Origin: Nocardia brasiliensis ATCC 700358
Lineage (GTDB): Bacteria > Actinomycetota > Actinomycetes > Mycobacteriales > Mycobacteriaceae
Assembly (NCBI RefSeq): GCF_000250675.2
Contig: NC_018681.1
Location: 6,138,001 to 6,202,000 of the forward strand
Reading direction: 5' to 3'
Length of the DNA stretch: 64,000 nt
The notes beneath the pieces were generated by a model. That model searched no databases and was not told where the DNA came from. It saw nothing but the letters and a program-made list of their open reading frames with translations. Below are positions 55,994 through 63,816 of the stretch, piece after piece. The translations under genes and the position numbers were made by a program. Numbering within the stretch: the first letter of the stretch is position 1; each line of letters opens with the position of its first letter.

Positions 55994-57369
55994 CGACTGC
56001 TCCTCGCGGAAGAGGCGGTGCGTACCGCCTGGATGTTGGCGAATTCGGTGGCGCCGTAGCTGCTCAGCTCCCGGCCGTGCCCGCTGGCCTTGACCCCGCC
56101 GACGGGCAGGCGCGGGTCGGATTCGGAGATGCGGTTGACGAAGACGGAACCCGCCGCGACCCGGTCCGCGAGTTGCTGTACCCGCCCGAGGTCTTCGCCC
56201 CAGATCGAACAGCTCAGGCCGTAGGCGGACGCATTGGCGGCCGTGAGGGCCGCGGCCGCCGAAGCGACCGGCAGCACCGCGCCGAGCGGGCCGAAGGTTT
56301 CCTCTTGGAAGGCAACGGCATACGTGTCCGGCACGGTCACGATCGTCGGCGGGAACCAGGCGCCCGGCCCGGAATCGGCAGCGCCGCCGGTCAATACCGT
56401 GCCGCCCGCGGCCAGCGTCGCGGTCAGCTGCCTGCGCAGCTCGTCGCGCAGGTCGGCTCGCGCCATCGGCCCGATATCGATGCCGGGCAGCATCGGGTCG
56501 CCGACGACGAGCTGGTCCAGCTCGGCCACCATGGCGTCGGTGAAATCGGGAAAAACACGCTGTTCGACGATGATTCGTTTCGCGGCGATGCAGCTCTGCC
56601 CGACGTTGAGGAACCGGGAGCGCACCGCCGCGGCCGCGGCGGCCGCGATATCGGCGTCGGACAGCACGATGAACGGATCGGAGCCGCCGAGTTCCAGCAC
56701 GACCTTCTTCACCGCCGCGCCCGCGCGCGCACCGACGATCGCGCCGACCCGGTTGCTGCCGGTGAACGCGACGGCGGCGATGCGGGCGTCGTCGATGAGC
56801 GGGCCGATCCGGTCCGGCGGCAGCATCACACTGGTCAGCACGCCGGTGCCGCACACCTCGTCGAACAGCCGCTGCACGGCGACGGCGCAGCCGGTGACAT
56901 TGTCGGCGTGCTTGAGCAGCACCGTGTTCCCGATCGCGAGGGCGGGCAGCATCGACCGGAACACCTGCCAGAACGGGTAGTTCCACGGCATGATCGCGAG
57001 CAGCACGCCCAGCGGCCGGACGCGGATCTGCCCACTCTCCGGGAACACGTCGACCGCTTGCGGCCGCAGCAGGTCGGCGACCCGGTCGGCATAGTAATCG
57101 CAAGTGGCGGCGCACTTCTCGAGTTCCGCCGCGGCCTGGGTGATGGGTTTGCCCATCTCGGTGGTGATCAACGCCGCCAGCATCGGCGCGTCGGCGCGCA
57201 GGCGGGCGGCCAGCAGGCGCAGCCGGTCGGCCCGGTCCGCGACCGGCTCGTCGGCGGCCCGGCGCGCGGCCGTGACGGCCCGGTTCAGCAGGGTGGACAG
57301 CTGATGGTCGGGGGTGAAAGCGTAAGCCTCGAGCGGGTTTCCGGTGGCCGGGTCGATCGTGGTGATCAT
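55990..57369 (-). CDS. Aldehyde dehydrogenase family protein
   Basis: A 459-residue NAD(P)-dependent aldehyde dehydrogenase. The catalytic C260 is in LNVGQSCIAAKR, the general base E226 is in VVLELGGSDPF, and AFTGSNRVGA is the nucleotide-binding loop. IMPWNYPFWQV is the conserved Asn-containing oxyanion motif. It resembles succinate-semialdehyde or small-aldehyde dehydrogenases (GabD/YneI-like). Both neighbours overlap it by four bases, so it is embedded in the operon. In the proposed pathway it oxidises the aldehyde made by the TPP decarboxylase. Confidence 0.92.
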   Translation of the reverse strand: MITTIDPATGNPLEAYAFTPDHQLSTLLNRAVTAARRAADEPVADRADRLRLLAARLRADAPMLAALITTEMGKPITQAAAELEKCAATCDYYADRVADLLRPQAVDVFPESGQIRVRPLGVLLAIMPWNYPFWQVFRSMLPALAIGNTVLLKHADNVTGCAVAVQRLFDEVCGTGVLTSVMLPPDRIGPLIDDARIAAVAFTGSNRVGAIVGARAGAAVKKVVLELGGSDPFIVLSDADIAAAAAAAVRSRFLNVGQSCIAAKRIIVEQRVFPDFTDAMVAELDQLVVGDPMLPGIDIGPMARADLRDELRRQLTATLAAGGTVLTGGAADSGPGAWFPPTIVTVPDTYAVAFQEETFGPLGAVLPVASAAAALTAANASAYGLSCSIWGEDLGRVQQLADRVAAGSVFVNRISESDPRLPVGGVKASGHGRELSSYGATEFANIQAVRTASSARSSR

Positions 57370-57953
57370 CGGGCCGCCTCGGTCACCCGGGCCGCCAGCC
57401 AGTCCTGGAACCGGCGGCCGAGCACCACCGGATTCTCCAGCAGCTTCGGCACACCGGTCGCGTTGCCCACCGCGATGCGCACATGCAGGAACACCGGGCC
57501 GTCCAGGGTCAGCGATTCGGCGAGCCGGGCCGACAGCTGTTCGGGATCGGCGGCCCGCAGCACGGTCCAGCCCGCCGCGGTCGCCAACTCCCCCAGGTCG
57601 ATGCGCGAACCGTAGGTCGGCAGGTTCGCGGTCGCGCCGTAGACGCCGTTGTCCAGCAGCACCAGCACCAGCTTCGAGGGGCGCAGGAACCCGCCCGTGG
57701 CAAGCACATTCGGGTTCATCAGCAGGGAACCGTCACCCTCGACGGTCACTACCTTCGGCACCCCGGTATCGGCGAGACCCAGGGCGATCCCGGTGGCCAC
57801 CGAACCGGCCAGGCCCATCGCATCGAGCAGATACAGGTGGTTCGGACGGTCGGCGACCGCGGCCAGTTCCCGGCTGGAGGCGGCGCAGGTCACGACGACG
57901 GGCAGGTCGGCGGTTTGCGCGGCGAGCAGTCGCAGGGCGTCGATGCGTTGCAT
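57366..57953 (-). CDS. TPP-dependent 2-oxoacid decarboxylase, TPP-binding subunit (ComE-like)
   Basis: A 195-residue TPP-binding domain protein. The TPP/metal motif reads VEGDGSLLMNPNVLATGG with the second half at DNGVYGA. Size and pattern match ComE, the beta subunit of sulfopyruvate decarboxylase, and the C-terminal half of phosphonopyruvate decarboxylases. No PEP mutase or phosphosulfolactate synthase gene is present, so another 2-oxo acid is likely. It forms the active site with the product of the next gene upstream, with stop and start a single base apart. Confidence 0.87.
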   Translation of the reverse strand: MQRIDALRLLAAQTADLPVVVTCAASSRELAAVADRPNHLYLLDAMGLAGSVATGIALGLADTGVPKVVTVEGDGSLLMNPNVLATGGFLRPSKLVLVLLDNGVYGATANLPTYGSRIDLGELATAAGWTVLRAADPEQLSARLAESLTLDGPVFLHVRIAVGNATGVPKLLENPVVLGRRFQDWLAARVTEAAR

Positions 57954-57954
57954 G

Positions 57955-58497
57955 TCACGCGGCCTTTCCGTCGGTCGCCCAGAAGTGGGCGAGCACCACC
58001 ACCGGCCGAAATGTCATGCGCGCGTGTACGCCCGCCTCGGTTACCACCTGTTCCCAATCCGAAGCCGTACTGCGCCGGTCCACTTCGAAGAACGGGAGCC
58101 CGAAACGCGCGAGCACGCCGGGAACGTGCTGGCTGAAGGTGTGGATCATCGAGTTGTATTCGCCGAGGCCGCCGCGCGTGTTCGCGACGATCAGCAGCGG
58201 CAGGTGGTAGGCCAGGTTGAAGGTGGTCAGCGCGGTCAGCGCGTTACCGAAGCCGTTGTCCTGCATGACGATCGCGCCGAGCTTGCCGGTGAGCGGCAGT
58301 GCGCCGAGCACGCCCGCCGCCTCCTCCTCCCTGGACAGCGGAAAGACCCGCTCGGACCGGCCCGCCGCACCCCCGCTGGTCTCCACCAGCGCATTGATGA
58401 CGGGCGCCACGCTCACCGACGGCACGTACCCGACCAGATCCACCTCCGCCGCCCAGATACCTCTGGCGACCGACGCCGCATAAGAGTTGGAATTCAC
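57955..58497 (-). CDS. TPP-dependent 2-oxoacid decarboxylase, PYR subunit (ComD-like)
   Basis: A 180-residue PYR domain protein. SREEEAAGVLG contains the Glu that activates the TPP aminopyrimidine ring, and GAIVMQDNGFGNALTALTTF is the following conserved strand-helix. It resembles ComD, the alpha subunit of sulfopyruvate decarboxylase. The GTG start has GAAGGGA upstream; the longer frame above it is unlikely. Together with the ComE-like subunit it should decarboxylate a 2-oxo acid to an aldehyde. The operator-like inverted repeat lies about 65 bp upstream, so this gene starts the four-gene operon. Confidence 0.85.
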   Translation of the reverse strand: MNSNSYAASVARGIWAAEVDLVGYVPSVSVAPVINALVETSGGAAGRSERVFPLSREEEAAGVLGALPLTGKLGAIVMQDNGFGNALTALTTFNLAYHLPLLIVANTRGGLGEYNSMIHTFSQHVPGVLARFGLPFFEVDRRSTASDWEQVVTEAGVHARMTFRPVVVLAHFWATDGKAA

Positions 58498-58554
58498 GAA
58501 TGTCCCTTCGCCGGACCAGCTGCCGAGTAGCAGCCCACTTGATATGAGAAACAT

Positions 58555-58581
58555 ACTACTCGCCATTAGTAGCATGCAACT
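58555..58581. promoter_or_regulatory. Candidate GntR operator before the decarboxylase operon
   Basis: TACTACTCGCCATTAGTAG has symmetric halves CTACT and AGTAG, and AGTAGCATGCAACT differs by one base from the core of the perfect palindrome at 60798-60817. The site lies between the divergent-in-function but co-oriented decarboxylase and GntR genes. Confidence 0.55.
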
Positions 58582-58620
58582 CTCATTTAGAGGTCGGCCA
58601 CGGGACGGCAAAGAGGCCGG

Positions 58621-59340
58621 TCAGTAGGTGACTTGGTCGCCTTCGGGGACCGAGACCGAGACCCAGCGGCGCCATTCGCCGACCAGGCCGCGATTGTCGG
58701 CGCTGCTGTGCGCGACGAGCAGGTCGCCGGAGCGGACCAGATGCTTGCGCATCGCGCGTTCGGCCGCGACGCCGTCGCGTTTGCGCAGGGCGTCGATGAT
58801 GTCCCAGTGGTCCTTCAGGGCCGTGTCCACGGTCTGATACCGCGGCACGCTGTGCCTGCCGTCCAGGGCGAGCGTCTGGCGCAGTTCGGCGACGAACTTG
58901 GCCAGCCGGCGATTGCCGCTGGCCTCCAGGATCAGTTCGTGCAGGCGTTCGTCGGCGGCGAAGTATTCGGCGCCGCCGTCGGCGGTGCGTTCCATGATCC
59001 GGTATTCGGCCAGCATCGCCTCGTCGTCGCGGCTGGTCATCACCGCCGCGGCGCTGCGACAGGCCGGCGGCTCCAGCAGCACGCGCAGGCTGCACAGGTC
59101 GACGATGCCGCGCCCGTCCTGGCCGAGTATGCGCGCGCCCCGATTGCGTTCGATCTTGACCAGACCCAGATCGGCCAGCTTCAACAGCGCCTCGCGCACC
59201 GGCGTCCGCGACGCCCCGAACCGTTCGCCCAGTTCACGCGACGAATACAGCACGCCACGCTCGAGCCGCCCCTGCCGGATCGCGTCCCGGATCTCGGCCG
59301 CGATCTGCTCGGACTTGCTGTCTACCGCATCCTCCGACAA
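58621..59340 (-). CDS. GntR family regulator (FCD/FadR subfamily)
   Basis: A 239-residue regulator with an N-terminal winged helix (about 8-75, SSRELGERFGASRTPVREALLKLADLGLVKIE) and a C-terminal FCD helical domain with the metal- and acid-binding His/Asp residues expected of this family (for example ADERLHELILEASGNRRL). FCD-type GntR proteins typically bind carboxylic acids and control sugar-acid or organic-acid catabolism. It sits between the decarboxylase operon and the MFS gene, and two matching candidate operators flank it. The effector is probably the transported acid or its keto product. Confidence 0.9.
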   Translation of the reverse strand: MSEDAVDSKSEQIAAEIRDAIRQGRLERGVLYSSRELGERFGASRTPVREALLKLADLGLVKIERNRGARILGQDGRGIVDLCSLRVLLEPPACRSAAAVMTSRDDEAMLAEYRIMERTADGGAEYFAADERLHELILEASGNRRLAKFVAELRQTLALDGRHSVPRYQTVDTALKDHWDIIDALRKRDGVAAERAMRKHLVRSGDLLVAHSSADNRGLVGEWRRWVSVSVPEGDQVTY

Positions 59341-59418
59341 GGCACCTCTTCAATGGACCGACGCAACGGGAAAACGCCCGTGGCACAGCGGCCCCGGGCG
59401 ATTCACCAGCATAGTCGC

Positions 59419-60726
59419 TCAGGCGCTCGGCACCTTCGAGGCGCGACGCGCCTTCGACCGCACCGCGATCGCGCCGACCACGCCCAGCGCGCCCACGTTG
59501 GCCAGGATCATCACCGCGATCGCGAAACTGGTGTGCCCGCCGGACGCGTCCTTGATCCAGCCGAACGCGTACGGACTGACGAACCCGGCCGCGTTGCCGA
59601 GCGAATTGATCAGCGCGATACCGCTGGCCGCGCCGACCCCGGCCAGATACGCCGTCGGCACCGCCCAGAACAGCGGCTTCGCCGTCTGCGCCGCCATGGT
59701 GGCCACGGTGATCGCGGTGAACGCGAGCAGCGGCGAGCCGAGCGCGAACGCCGTCACGGTGAACGCGACCACCGAGATCGCCAGGGCGACCAGCACCGGT
59801 TTCGAGGACCGTTCGTCGCGCACCAACCGCCCGGTCACATACATCCCGATCGCGGCGAGCAGGAACGGCACCGCCGACAGCCAGCCGATCTGCGTGCTGC
59901 TCAGGCCGTGCCCGACCTCCTTGACCACCGTCGGCATCCAGTACGCCAGCGGGTACGCACCGCACAGCAGCAGGAAGTAGGCCAGACACAGCGCGAGGAC
60001 GCGCTTGTTCCGCAGTGCGGCGAGATGCCCGGCGGGAGCGGTCTGCGCGCGTTCGGCGTTCTCGGCCGCCAATGTCTCGGTGAGCCAAGCCCGTTCGGCG
60101 TCGCTGAGCCATTTCGCCTGCGCGGGCGTCTCGGTGAGCCCGAAGAAGAACACGACGCCGAGCAGCACCGCCGGGATGCCGCCGACGATGAACACCCAGC
60201 GCCAGCCGTCCAATCCCAGTGCGCCGTCGAAGGTGTCGAGAATCCAGCCGTTGAGCGGGCTGCCGAGCACGCTGGCCACCGGGATCGCCACCATGACGGT
60301 CGAAATCACTTTGGTGCGTTCGGCATTCGGATACCAGCGGGTGAGATACACGATGATGCCGGGGAAGAAGCCCGCCTCGGCCACGCCGAGCAGGAAGCGC
60401 AGCAGGTAGACCATCTCCACGTTGACCGCGAACGCGGTCAGGGTCGCGATGATGCCCCAGGTCACCAGGATCCGGCTGAGCCAGATCCGCGCGCCGACCT
60501 TGGTCATGATGATGTTGCTCGGTACCTCGGCGAGCACGTAGCCGACGAAGAAGATGCCCGCGACGAACCCGTACTGGGTCGCGCTCATCCCGAACGTCTC
60601 TTCCATCCCGAACTTCGCGAAGCTGACATTGATCCGGTCGATGTAGCTCACGATGTAGCCGATCACCAGCAGCGGCACGATCCGGCGGGTGATCTTCCGG
60701 ATCGTATTCGCCTGCAGCACATCCAT
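59419..60726 (-). CDS. MFS transporter, ACS (anion:cation symporter) family
   Basis: A 435-residue major facilitator with twelve hydrophobic segments and a central cytoplasmic loop. The early signature YIDRINVSFAKFGM and the GVAEAGFFPGIIVYLTRWYP motif in the fifth helix region are typical of the ACS family, which imports galactonate, glucarate, tartrate, phthalate and similar carboxylates. The ATG is fixed by GGAGG seven bases upstream. The perfect palindrome at 60798-60817 lies just upstream, so the gene is probably induced by its substrate through the neighbouring GntR regulator. Confidence 0.9.
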   Translation of the reverse strand: MDVLQANTIRKITRRIVPLLVIGYIVSYIDRINVSFAKFGMEETFGMSATQYGFVAGIFFVGYVLAEVPSNIIMTKVGARIWLSRILVTWGIIATLTAFAVNVEMVYLLRFLLGVAEAGFFPGIIVYLTRWYPNAERTKVISTVMVAIPVASVLGSPLNGWILDTFDGALGLDGWRWVFIVGGIPAVLLGVVFFFGLTETPAQAKWLSDAERAWLTETLAAENAERAQTAPAGHLAALRNKRVLALCLAYFLLLCGAYPLAYWMPTVVKEVGHGLSSTQIGWLSAVPFLLAAIGMYVTGRLVRDERSSKPVLVALAISVVAFTVTAFALGSPLLAFTAITVATMAAQTAKPLFWAVPTAYLAGVGAASGIALINSLGNAAGFVSPYAFGWIKDASGGHTSFAIAVMILANVGALGVVGAIAVRSKARRASKVPSA

Positions 60727-60797
60727 TTTTCTTTCCTCCACAGCACAGAGCCAAGCTGCGATGGCATGCCACTTGCTTAAGTAACATGTCTCACTTG

Positions 60798-60817
60798 ATG
60801 AGTAGCATGCTACTCAT
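60798..60817. promoter_or_regulatory. Perfect 20-bp palindrome, probable GntR operator
   Basis: ATGAGTAGCATGCTACTCAT is its own reverse complement. It lies 72 bp upstream of the transporter ATG. A near copy of its core occurs upstream of the decarboxylase operon. Symmetry, length and position fit an FCD-type GntR site. Confidence 0.75.
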
Positions 60818-60875
60818 GCTGTGACCTGACGCACAAGAGTTTCACGACAGCCACGATCGGAGGGCGGAAATACGC

Positions 60876-60917
60876 CGACGGCCGGACCCGGGCCTTGCGG
60901 GCCGGGTCCGGCCGTCG
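60876..60917 (-). terminator. Hairpin terminator of folD
   Basis: CGACGGCCGGACCCG and CGGGTCCGGCCGTCG form a perfect 15-bp stem around a 12-base loop, 31 bp after the folD stop on the minus strand. Confidence 0.8.
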
Positions 60918-60948
60918 GAAGTGCCGAGGGAGCTGCGCCTCGGAAAGG

Positions 60949-61800
60949 TCAGCGGCGGGCGCGCTCCGCCGCGACGACGACGTGCCGCATCAGCAGGGCG
61001 GTGGTCACCGGGCCGATGCCACCGGGGACCGGGGTGAGGGCGGCAGCCTTGCCGCGCACCGATTCCGCGTCGACATCGCCGACGATGCCGCCGTCGGCGG
61101 CCTCGTTGGTGCCGACGTCGACCACCACCGCACCCTCGCGGATGTGCTTGCCGGTGACCAGGCCGATCCGGCCCGCGGCGGCGACGACGATATCGGCGGT
61201 CGAGGTGACGGCGGGCAGATCGGTGGTCTTCGAATGGCAGACGGTGACCGTGGCGTTCTCCGCGAGCAGCAGCTGGGCCAGCGGCTTGCCGACGATATTG
61301 GAGCGGCCGACGACCGCGACATGCTTACCGGCGAGCGGGACCTGATGGTGCTTCAGCAATTCGACGACCGACTCGGAGGTCGCGGCGACGAAACCCTCGA
61401 GCCCGGAGGCGAGCAGGCCGAGCGAGAGCGGGCTCACCCCGTCGACATCCTTCGGCGCGGCGATCGCGGAACTCACGTCCTCCAGCGCGATGCCCGCGGG
61501 CAGCGGCGTCTGCAGCATGATCCCGTCGGTCGCAGGATCCGCGCTGCGCGCCGCGAGTTCCGCGCGGATCGTCTCCGCACTCGCATCGGCACCGAGATCG
61601 ACAGTATCGCAAGCGATTCCGAGCCGCTCGGCGGCCTTGCGCAGCGAGTTGACGTACCAGGCGCTGGCCGGGTCGTCGTTCGCCACGATCAGCGCCAGGC
61701 GCGGTGCGGCACCGGACTCGGCGTGCGCGGCGGCGCGCTGCTTGGTGTCGGCGTTGAGGGCGGCGGCGAGTTCCTTGCCGGTCAGCGAAACGGTATCCAC
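60949..61800 (-). CDS. folD: Bifunctional methylene-THF dehydrogenase/methenyl-THF cyclohydrolase FolD
   Basis: A 283-residue FolD that interconverts methylene-, methenyl- and formyl-tetrahydrofolate with NADP. Catalytic features are YVNSLRKAAE with the cyclohydrolase Lys, DGIMLQTPLP, PKDVDGVSP and GRSNIVGKP, which binds NADP. C-terminal VVVDVGTN and TPVPGGIGPVTTALLM are conserved. The GTG start gives the normal family length and has AAGGTG upstream; the frame above it is not conserved. A hairpin terminator follows. Confidence 0.96.
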   Translation of the reverse strand: MDTVSLTGKELAAALNADTKQRAAAHAESGAAPRLALIVANDDPASAWYVNSLRKAAERLGIACDTVDLGADASAETIRAELAARSADPATDGIMLQTPLPAGIALEDVSSAIAAPKDVDGVSPLSLGLLASGLEGFVAATSESVVELLKHHQVPLAGKHVAVVGRSNIVGKPLAQLLLAENATVTVCHSKTTDLPAVTSTADIVVAAAGRIGLVTGKHIREGAVVVDVGTNEAADGGIVGDVDAESVRGKAAALTPVPGGIGPVTTALLMRHVVVAAERARR

Positions 61801-62057
61801 GTTGTGACACCTTATCGGGCGCGCGCGGCGGGACCGCCCAACGGCTCCGGCCCGCGCCGAAGGCGCATCGGACATCTGCGGCAAGTCGCCCGCCGACGGC
61901 GCCCGGTTTGTCCGCGTGCCCAAAAATCAAACTCAGAATCCCCCCGGTTAATACGTGATTTCCAGATCAACCCGCCGTATGGTGGGCACTGCTTGCCCCC
62001 GGCTAACTGCCAGCACGTGCCCAACCCGGTTTGATTCGCGGAAAGGTGTCGACTGTA

Positions 62058-62930
62058 GTGAAGATCTCGAGGCACTGGACACATCTCGCCGCGACGGTGC
62101 TCGCGGCGCTCACCCTCACCGCGCTGTCCGCGGTTCCGGCCGCGGCCGGACCGGAGACGGACGCCCTCTACAACTCCGCCCAGCGCAACTTCACCGACGG
62201 TGACGACGTCGCGGGCCGCGCCGACCTGCGCAACCTGATCGGCGCGGACCCCAACGACGCCGAAGCCCTTGCCCTGCAAGCGATCTGGTCGCACTACGCG
62301 AACGACCTGCCCGCGCTGGCCGACGCGATGGCGCGGTTGAACCTCCTCGATCCGCAATTGGCGGCGGGTACCAACAATGTGCTCGGCGCCATCGGCGCGG
62401 CGGTCGGCACGCTGCCCAACCCGATGCCCGCGCTGATCGGCCCGGAGACCGGGATCGTCGTGCTCGGCTACGGGCTGCTACCGGACGGCGCGCTGCGCCC
62501 CGAACTGGTGAATCGCTTGATCGCGGCCTGGCTGCAGTCGATCGCGGCACCGTTGTCGCCGATCGTGGTGACCGGCGGCAACCCGCAGAACGGGATCGCC
62601 GAGGCCGATGCCATGGCCGGTTGGCTGATCGGGCACGGGGTACCGCCGACTCGCATCCACGTGGAGAACCGGGCCGGCTCGACCGTGCAGAACGCGTTGT
62701 TCGCCACCAGGATGTTGCGCGATGTCGGCGCGACCAGCGCGGTGGTGGTCACCTCCCCCAACCACATCCGGCGCGCGGTCGCCGATTTCATCGTCGCGGG
62801 CACCCGGGTGGTCGGCGCGACCACGTCGCTGGATCAACTGGTCTCGCAGCTGCCGCCGCCCTCGCGCCAATCGCAGCGCGGCATCTACCTCGACGCCACC
62901 CGCACCTTCCAACTGGATACCGCACGCTGA
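62058..62930 (+). CDS. Exported YdcF/DUF218-type protein
   Basis: A 290-residue protein. Residues 1-30 form a signal peptide (THLAATVLAALTLTALSAVPAAAG). A helical N-terminal region of about 100 residues is followed by a DUF218/YdcF domain with GIVVLGYGL, SPIVVTGGNPQNGIAEADAMAGWLI, HVENRAGSTVQNALF and VVVTSPNHIRRA. The domain is linked to envelope functions and binds nucleotide-like ligands in some members, but the activity is unknown. The GTG start used is at better spacing from the AAAGG site than an earlier GTG. It is divergent from folD. Confidence 0.85.
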   Translation: MKISRHWTHLAATVLAALTLTALSAVPAAAGPETDALYNSAQRNFTDGDDVAGRADLRNLIGADPNDAEALALQAIWSHYANDLPALADAMARLNLLDPQLAAGTNNVLGAIGAAVGTLPNPMPALIGPETGIVVLGYGLLPDGALRPELVNRLIAAWLQSIAAPLSPIVVTGGNPQNGIAEADAMAGWLIGHGVPPTRIHVENRAGSTVQNALFATRMLRDVGATSAVVVTSPNHIRRAVADFIVAGTRVVGATTSLDQLVSQLPPPSRQSQRGIYLDATRTFQLDTAR

Positions 62931-63011
62931 CCCCGCTGGGCGGCTCCGTGCGCGAGGTCACCGAATAACCGCTGGCCAGACCTGATCCGGGCACGGCAGT
63001 ATGGCCGGGTG

Positions 63012-63812
63012 ATGGCAGGCAGAACCGAGGTGGTCGCGACGCTGCGGGCGGCGGGATGCGTTTTCGCCGAGGACGAGGCCCGCCTGCTCACCGCCGCCGC
63101 GGCCGACACCGGCGCCGATCTGGACGACCTGGTGGCCCGGCGGGTGGCGGGCACGCCGCTGGAGCACCTGCTCGGCTGGGCCGAGTTCCACGGCTTACGC
63201 GTCGTGGTCGCGCCGGGCGTCTTCGTGCCGCGGCAACGCACCGCGTTCCTGGTCGAGGAAGCGGCCGCGCTGGCTCGCACCCGGACCCGGCATCAGATGG
63301 TGGTCGATCTGTGTTGCGGCTCAGGCGCTTTGGGCTTGGCCCTGGCCACCATCCTCGCGGCCGAGCAGCGGCCCGCGACGCTGGCCGCCGCCGATATCGA
63401 TCCGGTCGCGGTGGACTGCGCGCGCCGCAACCTGACCGCGCTCGGCGCCCCGGTCTATCAGGGCGACCTCTTCGATCCGCTCCCCGAGGAACTGCTCGGC
63501 TGCATCGATATCCTGCTCGCCAACACCCCGTACGTTCCGTCCGACATGATCGCGCGGATGCCCCCGGAGGCCAGGGACCACGAACCGCGCGCCGCGCTGG
63601 ACGGCGGGCCCGACGGTCTCGACATCTTCCGCCGCGTCGCCGCGGGCGCGCGGTCATGGCTCGCCCCCGGCGGCCACCTGCTGGTGGAAGCCGATGCGGC
63701 ACAGACAGAATCCGCGCTCGCGGTGCTGGCCGAGCACGGTCTCGCCGGCCGGATCGCCACCTCGCCGGAGCAGTACGCCACCGTCGTGATCGGCACCAAA
63801 CCGACCGGGTGA
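63012..63812 (+). CDS. HemK/PrmC-like methyltransferase
   Basis: A 266-residue protein of the protein-glutamine N5-methyltransferase type. It has a short helical N-domain, motif I MVVDLCCGSGALGLAL, AADIDPVAVDCARRN and LLANTPYVPSDMI in place of the canonical NPPY. The Asn and Pro-Tyr of the motif are kept but the first Pro is Thr. The true PrmC, which methylates release factors, normally sits beside prfA, which is not here, so this is probably a second, divergent family member. A GTG directly before the ATG is an equivalent start. Confidence 0.82.
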   Translation: MAGRTEVVATLRAAGCVFAEDEARLLTAAAADTGADLDDLVARRVAGTPLEHLLGWAEFHGLRVVVAPGVFVPRQRTAFLVEEAAALARTRTRHQMVVDLCCGSGALGLALATILAAEQRPATLAAADIDPVAVDCARRNLTALGAPVYQGDLFDPLPEELLGCIDILLANTPYVPSDMIARMPPEARDHEPRAALDGGPDGLDIFRRVAAGARSWLAPGGHLLVEADAAQTESALAVLAEHGLAGRIATSPEQYATVVIGTKPTG

Positions 63813-63816
63813 GGCG

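Noticed and set aside
54860..57115. 751-codon frame joining the enolase-superfamily gene with upstream sequence
   Set aside because: The upstream half is a shadow of the aldehyde dehydrogenase gene. The ATG at 55993 begins exactly at the family start.
57366..58497. Coenzyme M or phosphonate biosynthesis locus
   Set aside because: The ComDE-like pair suggested it, but no phosphosulfolactate synthase, PEP mutase or related gene is present, and the neighbours are catabolic.
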